DNA of 64,000 nt from Eopsaltria australis (Eukaryota; Chordata; Aves; Passeriformes; Petroicidae): assembly GCA_034509425.1 (NCBI GenBank), contig JAVTVJ010000076.1, forward strand, positions 6,634,001-6,698,000, given 5' to 3'. Below, piece by piece: positions 13,501-28,900 of the stretch (position 1 is its first letter; each line of letters opens with the position of its first letter). Position numbers and translations under genes: made by a program. Below the pieces are notes generated by a model. The model saw only the letters and a program-made list of their open reading frames with translations, was not told the origin of the DNA and did no database searches.

Positions 13501-15262
13501 TTTAGCGTCTTTTGATGTTATAAGAAGACTCTGGTTCTGCTTTAACTGAACCACTTTTCTGGGGTTCATTCCACTCTCGAAATACCATGGGGTGGGTGTA
13601 TGCAGATAAGTGGCTATAGATGAATTAGGTGGTTAAACTCCCCTAAAAGGTGGAGATAGAGTCAAACAGACAGTGTAACATAGAGGTAAATCAGTTTACC
13701 CAAAAACTTGCCCACTGGGTGTTTCTACAGTAGACACATTATGGCTGGGCAGATAATTTGTTCACTCAGGAGAAAAAATGAGCAGAAAGTTAATCCATTA
13801 GTTAGGTATCATCCCTAGGTAATGTTGAGTCTGAATAGGATCATGGCAGAGTCTTAAACTTTCCTGCCATTGACTTTATTTTCAATAGGGATTATGTCAA
13901 ACATGTAATCACCCCAAGGGGGTTCTGTCAGCCTTGTTTTGGACAGTGGATTCAGTCACAGCAGCATCCCCAGTTCCTGCTGGTGTTTCATTGCCTCTCA
14001 CATCTTCAGTGTTTGCTACATAATGCGCTATTTCTGACAGATGGGCTCAGCAGGTTCAATGCTTAGATGATTCTAGACAAGGATTTTTCCTGTGTTAATA
14101 CAAAACTCTACAAGTTGAATGTTTCAATGCTTTTTTCAGCCATACACAAATGCTTTAAAAGTAAGTGCTTTAGAAAAATCTCATCCTTTAGAACAAAAAA
14201 TGATTCAAAAAACTTCCTCATCTGCCCTATTATTTCTAGTTCATTCCTTTGTACTGAGAGCAAGAACTCTTGACTAATGACTAGACAGGATAGGATAGTT
14301 GTTTGGGGAAATAATAATGTGTTTGGAGAAGATGATGCCTAAACATACTTTGCTAGAGCTAGGGCACAATGACAAATACCGTACTTTGAGGATAAGAAGT
14401 GGTCATTGATTATTTATACCTACTCATTTTAAAATGTATGTGGTGTATGAGAATTGCTGGTTTCATAAATCTTCCCACTCTTTTTCAAGGCTGCTCATTC
14501 AATGAAAACAGCAACATGTGGTGGGGTCAGTATACCCTCATCTATTTTTGTATTTTCTCTTTACTTACATCAAATTAAAAAATATTTGTTCTGGCTTTCA
14601 TTAACTGCAAATGTCATGTTGCCCCTTAAAAATATGCCATAAGCCATTTCTTAAACTTTTTACTCAAATCCACGTGCTACTTGTTCAGTAGAACACACAG
14701 AGATGCTTCACTACACACAGTTTACATCCATGAGGGAGTACTGCCTCTTCTACTCTTACCTGTACCATTGTAAGTCATTATGTTTTGCACAAATATTCTT
14801 TTGCAAAGGCTTCCACAGGGTAAAATTGCAGTCACTAGGAAGAACTGTGTGCTACTGGCATAGGGTGTCACTGGTCTGGGGACACTAGATAAACTCTCCC
14901 TTGCTCTTGACAGATGAAGAAGAGAGGAAAATGAAAGTACCTCAATATCTCAGGTCTGAGGAAGGAATTTTCCCAACCCCCAAACCTAAGGACTAAATTA
15001 AGTGCCATATTGATGACCAAAGCTTAAAAACGTGCTTTTAACAGAGTTTAATAGGCATCATGAAACCTCAGGTAGCCTGGGCAGACACTTGTGTGGATAC
15101 ATATTAGACACAGAATTTCTTCCAGAGGAAGAGTCTTCTAGGAAAATCTAATCTCATTTTAAAGGTTAAGTGGTGGTTAATTCATCAGCCTGGATTTATT
15201 CTGTATTTCTAGACTTAATTTTCTATCTTTGACATCTAAACCCAGCATTTCATTATGCTGTA
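7521..15262. other. Intergenic, no gene seen
   Basis: Open frames are all near 100 residues or shorter and show no domain or splice-consistent similarity. No transposon family is recognised. Confidence 0.7.
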
Positions 15263-15445
15263 TTAATTATGTTGAAAAATCCTGCATAATCCACGGGAAA
15301 ATACTAATAGGCTAGGATCCAAACCATTTCTCAACCTTCTTTTCAAGAAGTCAAATAGTATTACATTCTTCAGTCCTTGCCCTGGTTTCATGGCCCTCCT
15401 CTGAAGTCCCTGAAGCATGTGGATCCTCCTCAGTTTGAAAAGCTT
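15263..15445 (-). mobile_element. Ancient CR1 LINE ORF2 C-terminal relic
   Basis: The minus strand translates through MLQGLQRRAMKPGQGLKN and DFLKRRLRNG, which matches the CR1 ORF2 ending ([15 protein letters not shown] ... LEKRRLR). Nucleotide similarity to younger CR1 copies is weak, so this is an old insertion. Confidence 0.65.
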
Positions 15446-18400
15446 TTCTGCACCTACTGGAAAGTAAAAAAAACCAAAAAAAGAGGAAAACTTTATTTTC
15501 AAACCTAATTTAGTGAAAGCAAATAATGGGTTACAGATAATCTATACACCTTATCTGTACAACTAGAGAATGGAGGTTCTACATGTCCTCAGTTTGGTCT
15601 GGCACTTTAAGGGGTATTTTCAAGCACACTCCTGTTTTTATTTGTGTTATTTATTTTTTGCATTCCACAATAAAACAATACTGGGAAAATACTCTGAGTT
15701 TCTTAAGTAATTAGCTGTAAATAGTTTTCTTCTTTTTTCTAATGTGAATGTATTGCTTTGATTGGGGAGATATAACAAGGTGGTTTATCTTATTTCTCTT
15801 GCTAATTCAACAAGTTTAGAAAATAAAATGTGCACTTTAGAAACCTTCTGCCTCTTGCAGACTACTGACTAAATTAGAGAATTATAGCAACACACATAAA
15901 TTACATTATGTGTGGCAGCTATCAACTGTGTGTTTTGAGAAGAGTCAGACTTTACCATGAAGCTCTGCTATGTGACCTTCTAGTCTGACTGCAGCATCAT
16001 CTACTGATGGTTCCACTAACACTGCATACAGCTTTCCCCCAAATTTCTGACTTCCAAAACTAATTCTTTTAGAACTTGGAGATATAACATTTGTGGGGTT
16101 TTTTTGCAGTCATTTTATCTGACCTCTCACACTGAAATACAAATTTTTTGCACTGTGACTGTTCAGACAGTGGCATAATAGTGTTATCTGTTCTCTTGTC
16201 TAGTCATTCCCAGGCTATCAACCATTCTGACAGCTGCTGAGCAGATATCTGACAATAACATGATTATCTGTTTCCTGTGTGGTTTCTCCTTTCAATATTT
16301 GGATGTATCAATATGTTGCTCTTCTTGTGTATGCCTTGGTACATTCGCACAATGAATTTTTTTGGGGGTAAATCTTATCCATTTTCATATAAAGGATTCC
16401 CTCCTGAATCTCTAAAGCTGACCTCTCTTGGGATGCGCCCAGAGTTCTGGATTCTGATGAGTTCACAAGCCAGCAAGTGCTGAAGGAGGAACATGGGGAA
16501 AGAGAATAGCCCAAGTGATTGTAACATTCAAAAGCCTGGATGTTGAGAGTGGTGGAAATCAAGAAAAAGGTATATTCACTACTTCTTCTTAGGTACAACA
16601 GCCTACAAATCTAAAGTACATTAAAGCACTGTCATCTTAAATTATGTGTAGGTGTAATATCACTCAACTTCCCAATTTCCCCAGTCAGAGATAAGAGGTC
16701 TGTATTGTCTCAGATTATGGTGGTGTATACAAAGTTGCTTTATTTGTGGAGTATTGGCTCACTGATTTTTCAGTTGCTGAGACATCAAAATAAATACTTG
16801 CAGCAACTAAGGACAAAGTGATTTCTTATATCATCAGTGTGCAGAGTGAACAGAAACAGGATGTTTGTGCTTAAACTCAGTATTGGGTGATCTCAAAGAT
16901 TTTTCAAGCATCTGCAAGAGACAATGAAAAGTATTTAAAAGGTAAATGATGAATGAATATTTTTTCCTTTGTTGGAGGCTGTTTTCTTTTTAATAAAAAT
17001 GAAGTTCTGCTATTTATCTACTCTGAAACCAACCTAGAAAGAGAAAAAATATAAAGAAAACAATGTGTCTCCTTCCAAATATTTATAAAGATTTTTTTCA
17101 TTTTTAGAAAATGTTTCAAAATGCTTAAAATCTTAAAAAACTTAACATAAAATCAGAGGTTAGGTATTCCTCCCAGACCTGAATTCCCCACAAATGCTGT
17201 GTTGCTGATACAGTTAACTACCTGTGCAGTAGCATCTAATGAGAAGTCATTTAGAAATTAGATTTAGATCCCTGAAAGGTCATTAGCCTAGCAAATCTGA
17301 TAGCGACATGAAAGGTAGTGAAAAGACACAAATACATGTCAGTAGCCAGCAGCTGACTCAAGGCTGACATTAAGGTTTTACTGGGGAAAAAATAGCAGCT
17401 GTAATAGCAGTGTGTAAGTAATATCCATTTAAAGTATATCAGCACTCAGATGAAAAGATAGTTTTCAAAATGATGTGCTTTTTATAGATCATGTGGTTGG
17501 AAAGGCAGTAGGAAAGGAGACCAGGAATGGGTCTTAGCTCTCTGTGCAAACTGACAGACTTCTGTCAAAATGCAGGCATTGCACTCTGCTTGTAATACAT
17601 CAAGGTACCTGACACCTTGGGTGCCTTGACTTTGCATTTACAACCATCTCTGCTTTCATAGTATAGGTGGTTATAGCTGTATAATTAAAAATAACACATT
17701 AAACCAATGAATTACAGTGGCAGCTCTGTTTTCAGAGACCATATAAATTAATTGCTTCCTCAGCCTTCTCTGACCTTGCTTTGGTAAGTAGGTAAGATAA
17801 ATTCATTTGACATTTGCTCTTTGCCAACTTTACCTCCTGAACATCCTCTGCAAAGCAGGAGATTAATCCTTCAGGGTTAAAGCATGATGTACACAACACA
17901 GCTGTACCAGAGGCCAAGAGGATGAGAAACCCTCTTACCACACACTCTGCTGTCTACCAAAAAATTTGCAACTAGATCCAGATTAGTGACTATATTCTTC
18001 CTGCTGGACTTGATCATAAGGGAAAGAGGGTGGCAGCTGATTTCCATTCAGTCCCTGAAGTATCATGAAACTCTGAAAAACATATGGCTGCTTTCCACTC
18101 CAGAGCACACTTGGGGCTGAGAATGGGGTGCAAGGGAGGGCACTGCCCTCGAGGGATTGCTCAGTTACGCACAGAGAGTAGTGCAGTGCTGGCCCCAACC
18201 CCAGGACAAACACATGCATGTGACCTCAACACAACCTTTAACAAGAAATAAAATGAAAAAGGATTAATAAAATCTCTTGCAACAGAAACAGCAATTGGGT
18301 GCCACTTCAAAATTGCTGAGACTCATCATTTTTGTCTTTCTGTTATTGCTTGGAAAAGGAACTGCAAGCAGTAATAAAATATTGTCAATACAGAGATAAT

Positions 18401-21400
18401 AAACAACACCCACTCTGTCTGATGTTTTGATATGAGGATCTACTGGCTACCAACTCAAAGCTTTACAGGTCATTGTGTTCCGTATTTTCGTTGTGAAATG
18501 TACTGCACTTCAGTCAGTTGGGATTATGGCATGTAATCCTGGATGTACAATTTAAAACTTCAAATAGATCATTGGCTTTAAGGTATAGCTACAGCATGTG
18601 CCAGAAAATACAGATGAACAAATGGCAAGTTTCATTCAATTGAAGGGGTTACATTTTTGCAGGGTGCCTCACATTTGAGCATATTGATGTCACATGGCTC
18701 ACTAGGCAGAGACAATAATGAAGTCTTACTGGAAAATAATTCATGTAAGCAACACTGGATTGTTTGTTTTTCTGAGTAATTTTACAGCACCTGGACACAG
18801 CATCTTGTTCTGCTTGATTCCTTGAACAGGAATTCTTAAGGCCCCTTCTATTTCTTGTTTACCATTTCAAATTACCTGGGTTGGAAGAAAAGTTTTGTAG
18901 GCTGACTCTAAACTAATGATGTCAGGCTGAACAACTTGAGTCTTTTGAAAGTGATAGCCCCCAGGAGATGTCGGAGTTGGCACTTCATGTGTGAGACTGG
19001 GCAAACTTGTTTTGCAAAGGCTCCTACAGGCATGAAGCATAGCACAGGTGAGTGAGAAGGCACAGGTGAACCCAGCATTGGTGAGGTCTTATATTAAATG
19101 CGTGAGAGTGGTGCTATTCTGGTTCTTCAAAAAAGGCATTTATCAGCACCCAGCATGAGGTTATGGGTTTCACCTATGCACCATGTTTGGGGCCCACATT
19201 TTTGTAGCTTGGGTTGCTCTCATTTTAAGGGAGGAAGGTGGGCACATTGCTCTAAAAGACAAGGAATAATAGCAGGGACCTTGGGAAGAGAGAGCAGGAG
19301 GGACAACCAGCCAACTGTTTTAGCCAGTTATAATTTAAGTACTAATTCTTGTCCATTCTTTTTCATAGTCACAAAAAAGGGCATTTCTGCTCCCATTAGG
19401 TATCTTCTCATTCCTAAGGCTTCCATGGACAGTTTTAAGAAAGAGCAGGCTTGTAGAGAGAGGCAATGCTTGTACCTGAGCCATTCTCACAGTCAGTAAA
19501 TACAGACAAGCAGTCACTCAAGGACTCCATCTGGCCTGAAACAGAAGAGGTGACTTTGACACCAACACAGTTTGGAAAAGTTATTCTGACTTGAGATGAG
19601 TTATGGTACTTTCCTGAGTGCTCAGGCAGGCATCACAATTTGCTGTGAAGTGGCAGGCAAAAGGGAGACGATTTGTTGTCTTTATTCATCTCCATGGTAC
19701 AGAAAGAGAGAAAAATCATGGTGAAAACAACCAATATCCACAAATAATTTTACAACATACCACATGTAAAATGATGTTAGTAACACGAGCTCCAGTCTCT
19801 GGATGCTTGTTCCTCCTCCTGACCCCACTTTCACAGTTTCCCTGGTCTATTTTATTGGTAAATAAACTGATTTTTGCCAGTCTGTTTTATTAGGAAGTAA
19901 ACTGATTCACCAAAACAGTTTTGGGGATCCTTCTTTCAGCCAAGTGCAAAGGAAAAGGAGAACTCAGTCCATAAAATATAATGACACAATTAAAATGTCA
20001 TTATTGTTTTAAATTAGAAATTATGAAGGGGAACAAGACATCAGGTAGAAAAATGTGCTGGCAGGGCTGAGTACAACTTAAGAGCATTTTTTAAAATGTG
20101 TGAGGCATAGAAAAAATGATAAAGCTAATGTTTGCCAGAAAAAAGGCAGTAATGAATAATGCCAAAAACAAGAGGAAACAGTAATTAATCTTTCTGTGGT
20201 CCTGAGAAGAAGCAGCTGAATGCCAGTCTGGATAAAAAGGTACTTTAACTTAGTGCAGGTGATAGCAGACAATATCTATTAAAATAGCATTCAAATGATT
20301 AGGTGTGTATATTTTGTTGTCTCCACTGCTCCAAATGGCAGGTTATTCCAGATTCCCACTGGTCTTATGATCAGAAACCTTTTAATTTGAAACCTTTTTT
20401 TTTTTTTTTTTTGTGAGTTCATACCTATGATTTCTTGTGTCAATATTGCCATTTAGCTTTGTTTCCAAACTATATTTGTAAAACAATAATGTGTTCCCTC
20501 AGTCCTTATATAATTGTATTAATAAATTAATCCCTTCTAGTTCCTGATTTGTAAAAGGCTTTCCATAGTCTAAATCAGCTTTGTGTTTCTTTCCAGTCAA
20601 TAAAGATTCAGTTTTCCTCAGCTATGACTTTTAGACTGGCACACACACTTCAACATACATTAAAAATTTCTATTTTTCATATGTTCTAGAATACTCTTTG
20701 ATTCCTAGGCTATCAAAGCACACCAATGAATCAGTAAAATGAGTCTGTGTAACAGAAGTCCCTTCTGTTCTACCCAACATGCTCCCAATTTTCAGCAAAT
20801 TTTTGTGCTTGACCATTTCATGCCCAAGTCTGTATTTTTCTTCTAGTATTTTTTCCCTCTTCTCAGAGTATTTCTTCCTGTTCTGCATATATTTTTCTTC
20901 CTGTGTATTGAAAAATCATTCAGGCCATTGATAAAGAAGATCCTAAAATAGCTCCTTCAAGGATTCTACCTTTATCCCCTCCTAATCTTGCAATCAAACT
21001 GTTTGATGCCCAGTCCACAAAGTTCTTGGTCAATTTCTAACCAGTGATCTGATCTATATATTTTCCAGAACAGAGGCTGTTTTTGTGACACAATATCATC
21101 TTGATTTTGGATAAAATCAGCAGGCTAGCAGATTTTGAGGAAAAGGAGATTGCAACTTCTCCCTTTCAAAATTTCCTTTTAACTGATAGAAATAATAAAG
21201 AACTCAAAGTGAGTTCTAGCTGTAAATTTATTTTATTCAAGTCACCATGAAAGACTAACTTGTGATCTTTTAGGCTGTGAGGGCAAATCAGGCAGGATTC
21301 CTTCAGAACAGAATCAGATAAGGAAATTTTGGAGAAATACAAACTAACAGAGCATGATTTGATAAGAAATGTATTGCACATGCATGATCATAGTCATAAA

Positions 21401-24400
21401 TCTGCCTTCTCTGTGATGATCATGTGTCAATATTAGTTTAATTAAACACAGGATGGCACAGTGTGGTGTTATTTTTTAAAAAATTATAAATGTAGCCATT
21501 TTTTGGAATGGGAACAACACTAGCTCACCTCCTTAGAGTAGTCACAGAGGTGCAGTATACTTTAATTATATATTCAGTGATAGAAGATTACTTGAGGTAC
21601 AGTTTATCAATCTACTAAACTTTGTAGTCTCAAACCAGCCTCAACTGGATTGCAGAACTTTTAAATGTGAAAGCCTACAAATTAAGAGAACAAGGATGGG
21701 CTGACTTTGATGCATTTTTAAAAAATAATATATCACATGAACCCTGCAGTCCACATACTCTCAGCCCATGATGGAATATATCCTTCTTAAGCAATTATCT
21801 TGGGCAGGCCAAGGTCTGAACAAGGTCCCTGCCCAGCAGCAGGATGTGTGGGGAATCCCACCCCTCTCTCACCACTGGAGCCCAGGAGTGGAGGTGCATT
21901 TGTGAATGGTGAGAAAGGGCTAAGATTTAAGCTACTGCTAAGCTCAGTTTGCCAGAGCCGGGGCCGGAAAGAGCCATTCATGGCTGTTTTTGTGAGTGCC
22001 TGCGCTGCCCCAGCACAGCTGAGTTCAGGCTGCAGGACAGGGGTCAGTGAGTCAGGCTGACCCTGGAGAGTGGGGCTGGAGGGAAGCTGGCCTCACACAG
22101 AACAAAAAAGAAAAGGCTCCTTTCACTTGCTTTAGTTGCTACTTCTTCAGCAATGATCCAGGGCTAGCTGGGGTCTGTCTCCAGCCATTCCTCTGTATCA
22201 GTTTGTTCCACATCTACTGTGTAGAAATTATAATGTAGGTAGACCCTGCTCTCATAACAAACACCATGTCCCTTGTGCTCCTATAAAATTGTTCTCTCTT
22301 TAAGCCTAGAATCTTCAATTACAGACCCACATGGTCTTTAAAGTCCCTTTTATTAGGCAATAAAATAAAAAATTTATTAGGATTATGCCACTGAGGCAGG
22401 ATTCCCAGAAGATATGCTGTGAGAAGCAGTTAATAACCAAAGCAATTCCAGCAGTTTCTGGAGGGCAGCAGGCTATACTTTATCAAGTATTGCTCAAACT
22501 GGTACTGGCCTGCACACACTTGCAGCTGTGCTCACAAGGGTGGCTCCTATCATTTCAACATGCCCAGCTGCACACAGGGGCAAAGCCAGGATGCTGGGAT
22601 AACAATCTTCCAGTGAATTTCAGTTTGTCAGAGACATTCTCCTTTTTTCCCTTCCTGAGGAAGCATTATTTGAAGGTTAAGAAAAATGCTTGAAATCTTT
22701 ATGAGATGTAAGAAGGAGAATGCAGAAATCAAACTAGATTTGTGGCTCATTAAATGTCACTGACTTTAAAATGCACATGTTCCTCTCATTCTGAATTTTC
22801 TGCCTGTCTGTGCCCCTGTGCGTCACTGTCAGCCAAAGGATGAGCTTTCTGAAGTATCCACAGAACACTGTCCTTGATCACTTGGCAATAAGTTCAGAGA
22901 TGATTGCCCAGCAATGATTTATAGTACTAAAATAAAATAAGCTAAGCAATGAATGACTTTCTTACCAGTTAGTTTTTAATTTTCCATTTGTTTTCTGCGG
23001 TCATGCATTTGGACAGAAAATTTACCCTCAGAAATGTTTGTCTTCTCAAGCCACTGAAGATTTATGAGCTCCTAAAAATGCTGCAATGAAAGCTGTGAGG
23101 TACCTAAATTATCCTTATTTACACCCAGCCTCATCCTTCTGCAGTGATGGAGACGGATATTGTTCAATGAAAGCCAACAGGACATGATTTATCACAGTTT
23201 GTCACATTGAGGTACATGTGATTTACTCATCTGTGCTCTTTTTTGCTTTTTCCTGCATGGAAATTTGATTGTTTCATAAAACAAAAGATCTTAAAGGACT
23301 TTAACAATTAGGTTTAACTTCAGGTTTAGATTAAACGCTGTCTTAGGTGACTGAAGATATGTTTCATTCTTTGACTTCTCAGTGATCAAGACACCCACTG
23401 GGACCCACGAGTCCCAGCTGCTACTTTGTGTGGTCTTCCTTGATAGTGGTAAGTAAATAAAAATTCTCATGTGGAAGAAGGGCTGACTTAACTTGCTGGA
23501 GCCTTAACTCCTACCACAGATTTAAGGCTTACAATTTTGAGCCTTCATCCATGTGCATGGAGATGTGAAAACAGAAGGCATCTTTTCTAGTAGGTAAGTT
23601 TCCTGATCACACTCGTCTGTGAGGAAATATTTATGGTTGGGAAGGATTATAGTGTCATGCGTGGGCACAAACCCGTCAGTCTGTGGAACAGATCACTTTT
23701 CTGCATTTTATCAATACCCTGTAAGGACATGAGGAATGAAAACAGAGCCATTCCAACCTCTGGGGATTTTAAAAGAATGTTTCCAAGTCTCAACCACTGA
23801 TATCAAAAGAAGTAATATTAAGTTAATTTTTATTGCTTTGCTGTCTATTGCTCTAATTTCAAGAAGGAAGTCACTCTCTTGGATCATTGTTTTGTAGATT
23901 CAGCTCTGGAAGGCACAAGTTATGTCACATTTACCTTTATCTAAATATATTCATAGCCTTCAGCTTAAATTTTTGAATCCTGTACCTCTCGTCAGAGACT
24001 CAGAAACAGTTATATTTTTTCTGAAGCTGATCCACACAAAAACTCTGCTTTTGACACTTTTGTATTCATTAAAATCAGGAAAACCTCCAAATTTTTTTTA
24101 GCATCATTTTAAGCATTGCAAATTGCTGACTGAAGTTTGCAGTCATGACAGGTGTAATGCCTCACAGTCCACTTCTGAGATTTCAAGCACCCTGCTGCTG
24201 TTTTTGTCAGTCTAACTTTCCTCTAAGAGCTCCTTAAGTAACTTTTATTGTAGCTGATCAGTATATATTTTTCTCTGGTTTCCAGAAGGCATGTCAAGCT
24301 AACCCAATCAGATATGAAACGGGATGCTCTAGAATAGCTCTCTGTGTTAGGGAGGTGTGCTAGAATTTTCAGTAGGTATGGTTTCAGCCCCTTTTGCCCT

Positions 24401-25454
24401 CAGACAAACTGAAGTTCTTTTTAACATGTCCGCAGTGCCCTGTGCCTTTGGGGTAAGTGGTTACACCATGTCTGCTGGTCTGTGCGCTGTTATCTCTGTT
24501 ATTACAGTAACTGAGCTCTTCACAAGCGTAGAGGAATACATTGTTCCTCAGAACACCCCAGGGCTTTGAAGCAGGAACTCCATCATGTCTGTGGGGAATG
24601 AATGGAGAAGACAAATTAAAGGCTAAAACATAAAGGTCCTCTGGGCTTGCAACACTGAGATGAACAACATTTAGAATGAGTCTGAGCCTGGGATATTCTC
24701 ATTTCCAGGTCAGTCAGCTCTGAGGAGAGTTAGACACTCATGCAACTGATCTTGAAAAACCTCTGAAGCTATCAAAGTCTTGATTTCAGATGGAGGAGGA
24801 GACATTTAAATGCTCCTGCAGGTTCCTGCTCTGGTGAGTACTGATCCCTTGACATGATGAAAATAGGAGAAGTTATTGGTCTGCAGTAATCTCAAATACC
24901 TGAAAAGTTATTCTATACTTATGGCATAGGAGTGGGAAACCTGGGTTGAAAGTACTCAATTAGACAGAGCAGGGATTGAAACCAGGTTTCCTACATACCG
25001 CACACAGATCTACCCTAGCTACAGCAAGACTCTTGCTCTCCCCAGTGATTGCCTAATGGTTCTACTTAGTGCAATTTCTGGTTAAGCATTTCTGAAGTCT
25101 CATAGCAGCTCATGGGCTGTAGGATTGCATCACTACTGCTTGTAGCACAGTAACTTTGTAGAGTCTTTCATGTGTGGGATGCTTAGATACCTCAGGTGTT
25201 TGAGGGCTAACCAGGTCTTCCTTAGATCATCTGTGGCTCCTAATGGAACTGTGGCCTTTGTTGCATAAAAAGAGATAATAGATGCCCATTGTCTACAGGG
25301 GCAGGGTCTTCTTAATGTCACATTATTCTTTAACATGACCTTATTCCTGAGCATTTACTGTCAGTAGAGATCATGAAAAGGAGAATGTTTTGACTGAACT
25401 TTTGAATATCTTTCTCAGTATTTATTGGTGTGAACTGGTGGAGCCATGATCTCC
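15446..25454. other. Intergenic, no gene seen
   Basis: AT-rich, with a GC-richer patch near 21795-22090 (containing GCCGGGGCCGG) and the poly(T) at 20395. The longest frame (19098-19499, 133 codons) has no recognisable domain. Some sequence around 20290-20920 may be an ancient retroelement. Confidence 0.65.
20395..20412. repeat. Poly(T) tract (18 bp)
   Basis: An uninterrupted run of 18 T. The flanks (20330-20600) look like a decayed retroelement but I cannot assign a family. Confidence 0.9.
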
Positions 25455-25905
25455 AAATGGGTGTTTCTTCTTGTCCTGTCAGTTTTTACCTGGAAGAAGA
25501 GACTAACCCCACCTGGCTCCACCCTCCTTTCAGGCAGTTGTAGAGAGTGATGAGGTCTCCCTGAGCCTCCTTTTCTCCAGGCTGAACACCCCCAGCTCCC
25601 TCAGCTGCTCCTCACAGCACTTGTGCCCCAGACCCTTCCCCAGCTCCCTTGCCCTTCTCTGGACACGCTCCAGCCCCTCAATGTCTTTCTTGCAGTGAGG
25701 GCCCAGAACTGAACACAGGATTGGAGGTGTGGCCTCAGCAGTGCCGAGTACAGGGGGACGGTCACTGCCCTGCTCCTGCTGGCCACACCATTGCTGATCC
25801 AGGCCAGGTGCCATTGGCCTTCTTGGCCACCTGGGCACACTCTGGGTCATGTTCAGCCACAGTTGACCAGCACCCCAGGGACTTTTCCACCTGGCAATTT
25901 CCAGT
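25455..25905 (-). mobile_element. CR1 LINE fragment including ORF2 C-terminus
   Basis: On the minus strand a frame reads [20 protein letters not shown] and later [16 protein letters not shown], the characteristic C-terminal end of CR1 ORF2. After it come the usual 3' UTR words (CTCTACAACTGCCTGAAAGG, GTTAGTCTCTTCTTCCAGGT). The left end stops before the 3' terminus. Upstream parts of ORF2 are missing, so it is inactive. Confidence 0.92.
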
Positions 25906-28900
25906 TAGTAGGTACATGATTTCTAGGAGGTGCTTGATTCCACAATTAATATTCCTAGAGCAGAATTATGCTTTCTTTCACTGCATGTGTCCAACTAGCT
26001 TTTTTCTAGTTTCTGTGAAGTCAGACAAGGTATAAAAGTGTAGAAACATAGACAGTTGTGTCAGATTTCCTCTTCTGTAAATAATACAGCTCTTACATGA
26101 GAACAGACATTTACAACTGTGTTCATGAATCTCACTTGATAGCTCACAGGTATGAGCTTTTCAGGTGGCTGAAGAGTAAAGCATGACAGTATCACCCCTC
26201 ACATTTCAAGACAACTCCAAAATTGTACTTCTCTCCTCATAGATTTACCTGGCATCAGCCACAAACATTTTTGCTCTCTGGTTTGTTTATAAGAAAATTA
26301 AATTAACCCTAGAATTCAAAGATCAATATTCTTATTTGTTGAAGGAATCACTAATCAAGCCCCTTAAGCAAATAATTTATTAACAGTTAGGACATGTTAT
26401 ACCTTGTTAATAGTTATGGAAAATAACATAAACTTACAAGCTGAACATTTACCAAAGGGTTTATCCTTTGAAAACAGGGAGTCAGTTGGAGTTCAATTAG
26501 TTCTCATTCATAAAATTAAGCGGAGAAAAACTGTGGAATATGGAGAGCTCACATCTAACTAGCAGACAACACCACACAAAAGCCACACAAAAACAACATA
26601 CAGAGCTTGTGAGGGACCCAGCCAAGTCAACCAACTAAAGCAGAGGGCCACAGAGGCCACATGGTAACCACACCAATAACATGGCCAGCTACCAACACAA
26701 TAAAAAAAATGGAAGTCCTAAAATATTTCTGAGACACTGTTCTATGTTTCACCTGGATGAAGATAACTAATAAAAAAGCATGAATCTATCACAGAACGTC
26801 TGTGCGACCAGGTAAGGGAAACTGTGAGCTATGGAACTATTTCGCTTCTTTTCTTTTTCTCACAAAATATGAGGGAATATGAGAAAAAAACCACTTCCTC
26901 AAATCCTCAGAAGGGTTATAAAAGATTCACCAAGAAATCAGTGCATGATGCTCAGAGAAAGACAAAAAGACAACAGACCACAGTCTGCTGCCAAATTAAG
27001 AATCATCAGTGCTGGGTTGTAGGGGAAAACCACCAGATTTGCCACAAAGATTTTTTTTCTCAAGACTATGTTATATTTAGCTCTTCTTGAGTGATCTCAT
27101 GCCTTAAATTACATGTTATTTTCTGTGTCCCGACTTCTATAGTCTGTTCTGCCAGGAAATCATCTGGATTTGTAAAAAGCTGACCAGGTTAGAGCTGTAA
27201 CAACTTAATAGGGCTACTGGCCTCAATTCAGCGTGCACAGAAGGTCAAAGCTATCGAGAAGTACTGGTAGAGACAAGTGCCTAATGCTGATTCCCTTCAA
27301 GCTAAGCTGAATGGAGGGCACAGAGAAAATGTGTAGAACACAATGGAATAATGGCTCTAAATATAGCTTCAAGGAGAGGCTAGGCCATACTGCAGGAGAT
27401 TACAAAATGTATTTGAAGGAAATCGTGTGTACCAGTAGCTTCAGGAATACTGAGAAAGACCACAAATGAAGTTAACTGGTGACATCAGTGCTAGGGAAAT
27501 CTCCAGCAGTCCTTCTCATGGTCACCAACAATGCCTGGAAGGAGGCTCAGTGGCAACTGGTTTGGCTTCCACACTGTTTCTGCATCCTCACCTTTTCTCA
27601 TCCACCAAAGCAGAAGGCAAACACAGAAGATTGTCTGGACTGAACCACTAAAGCGGTGGAGTGGAGATAGTTGCCTCTTTACTTAGGCAGAAAATACACC
27701 AATCTAAAGAGGAAACTGCATTGGAAATACCATGAAATGCTTCACTGCTGTTACTGTCAAGTGTGAATTCCATAGGTTTGCTCAGCTGCTGACAGAAGAG
27801 CAAATAGTCAATCTGGTGATTTTAGGCACCTGGAAATCTCAGACATTAGCTGAGGAAAGGTTTATGGTAAGAGTTTGAGTTGTGTAAGAAAGAGACTTGT
27901 AGTTCAGCAAATTCTTTCAGGAAGAGGGATGGAGCTAGATCAGTTTTACAAATGTGAAAAGATCACTTGGACAGCTTTTCAAATATAGTATGGTATTTAC
28001 TAATTTACACACAAAAAATTGTATATAATCATAAATGTAAGTTTACCCCTCCATTTCTACTGTGCTGCTGGAAATGTGAATCCAAGCTGCTGTTTAAAAA
28101 GAGGCCTTGAATGATTCAGAAATTAATGATGCATTCCTGCAACAATGCAGCTAAAAAACTCCACTTTGATTTTAGTGAAGTTACTCTGTGTGTAAATAAC
28201 TACACCTCAAAGAGATAAGGTGTTCACAGTCCTGCTCAAGACTTCATTTGGTCTCCCCAGGAACTGTTGAGCATTTCCAACACACAATCAAAGGCAGGAA
28301 TACATTGTCTTTAAAGCCAGGCAGAAGTTGTGAGAACCTCAAGCAGCAGCAGCCAGTGTTCAATATCATCTAAAACCGCTATGTAAGTGTGTGCAAACAG
28401 CTGCTGTCCCTTCAACTTTGCACAAAACCTTGCACATCTCAGATGTTGGAACAGGAGCATGGCCAGCAGCAGATCCTCCTTCAGGCAGCCAGAGCAGTGT
28501 TACCTCACTCCAGCCTTTTAGGGGAATAGAGGAGTTCCTTGGCTGGACAGTAGGATCATCAGACCTGTCACAAAACCTGATTTACATGCAGCAAGCTCTG
28601 AGCCTGACAATGTGAGGAACAGCAGGCCCCAGCTGAAGTTAATGGTGTTATACCAGGGAATAGCTTTCCCTGGATTCAGGAAGGTCCTCAGGCATCAATT
28701 CTGAACAAGACAACAGTATTCATTTCAGGATGGTCCTTTCCCAGGTTTGGCAGAGACAGCAGAGCCCCTGGAAGGCAGACTAAATACAGAATCATATGTA
28801 CAAATTAGAGAAATTGTCTGGGGAGAATTCCAAAGAGAATATAATTCAATTACATTGTGAACAGAAATCTACATTTGTCTGCAGAATCCTTCTGGAAGCA

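Noticed and set aside
19098..19499. 133-codon plus-strand frame
   Set aside because: No recognisable domain or codon pattern, and no supporting neighbours.
25649..26035. 128-codon plus-strand frame
   Set aside because: It is mostly the antisense of a CR1 fragment.
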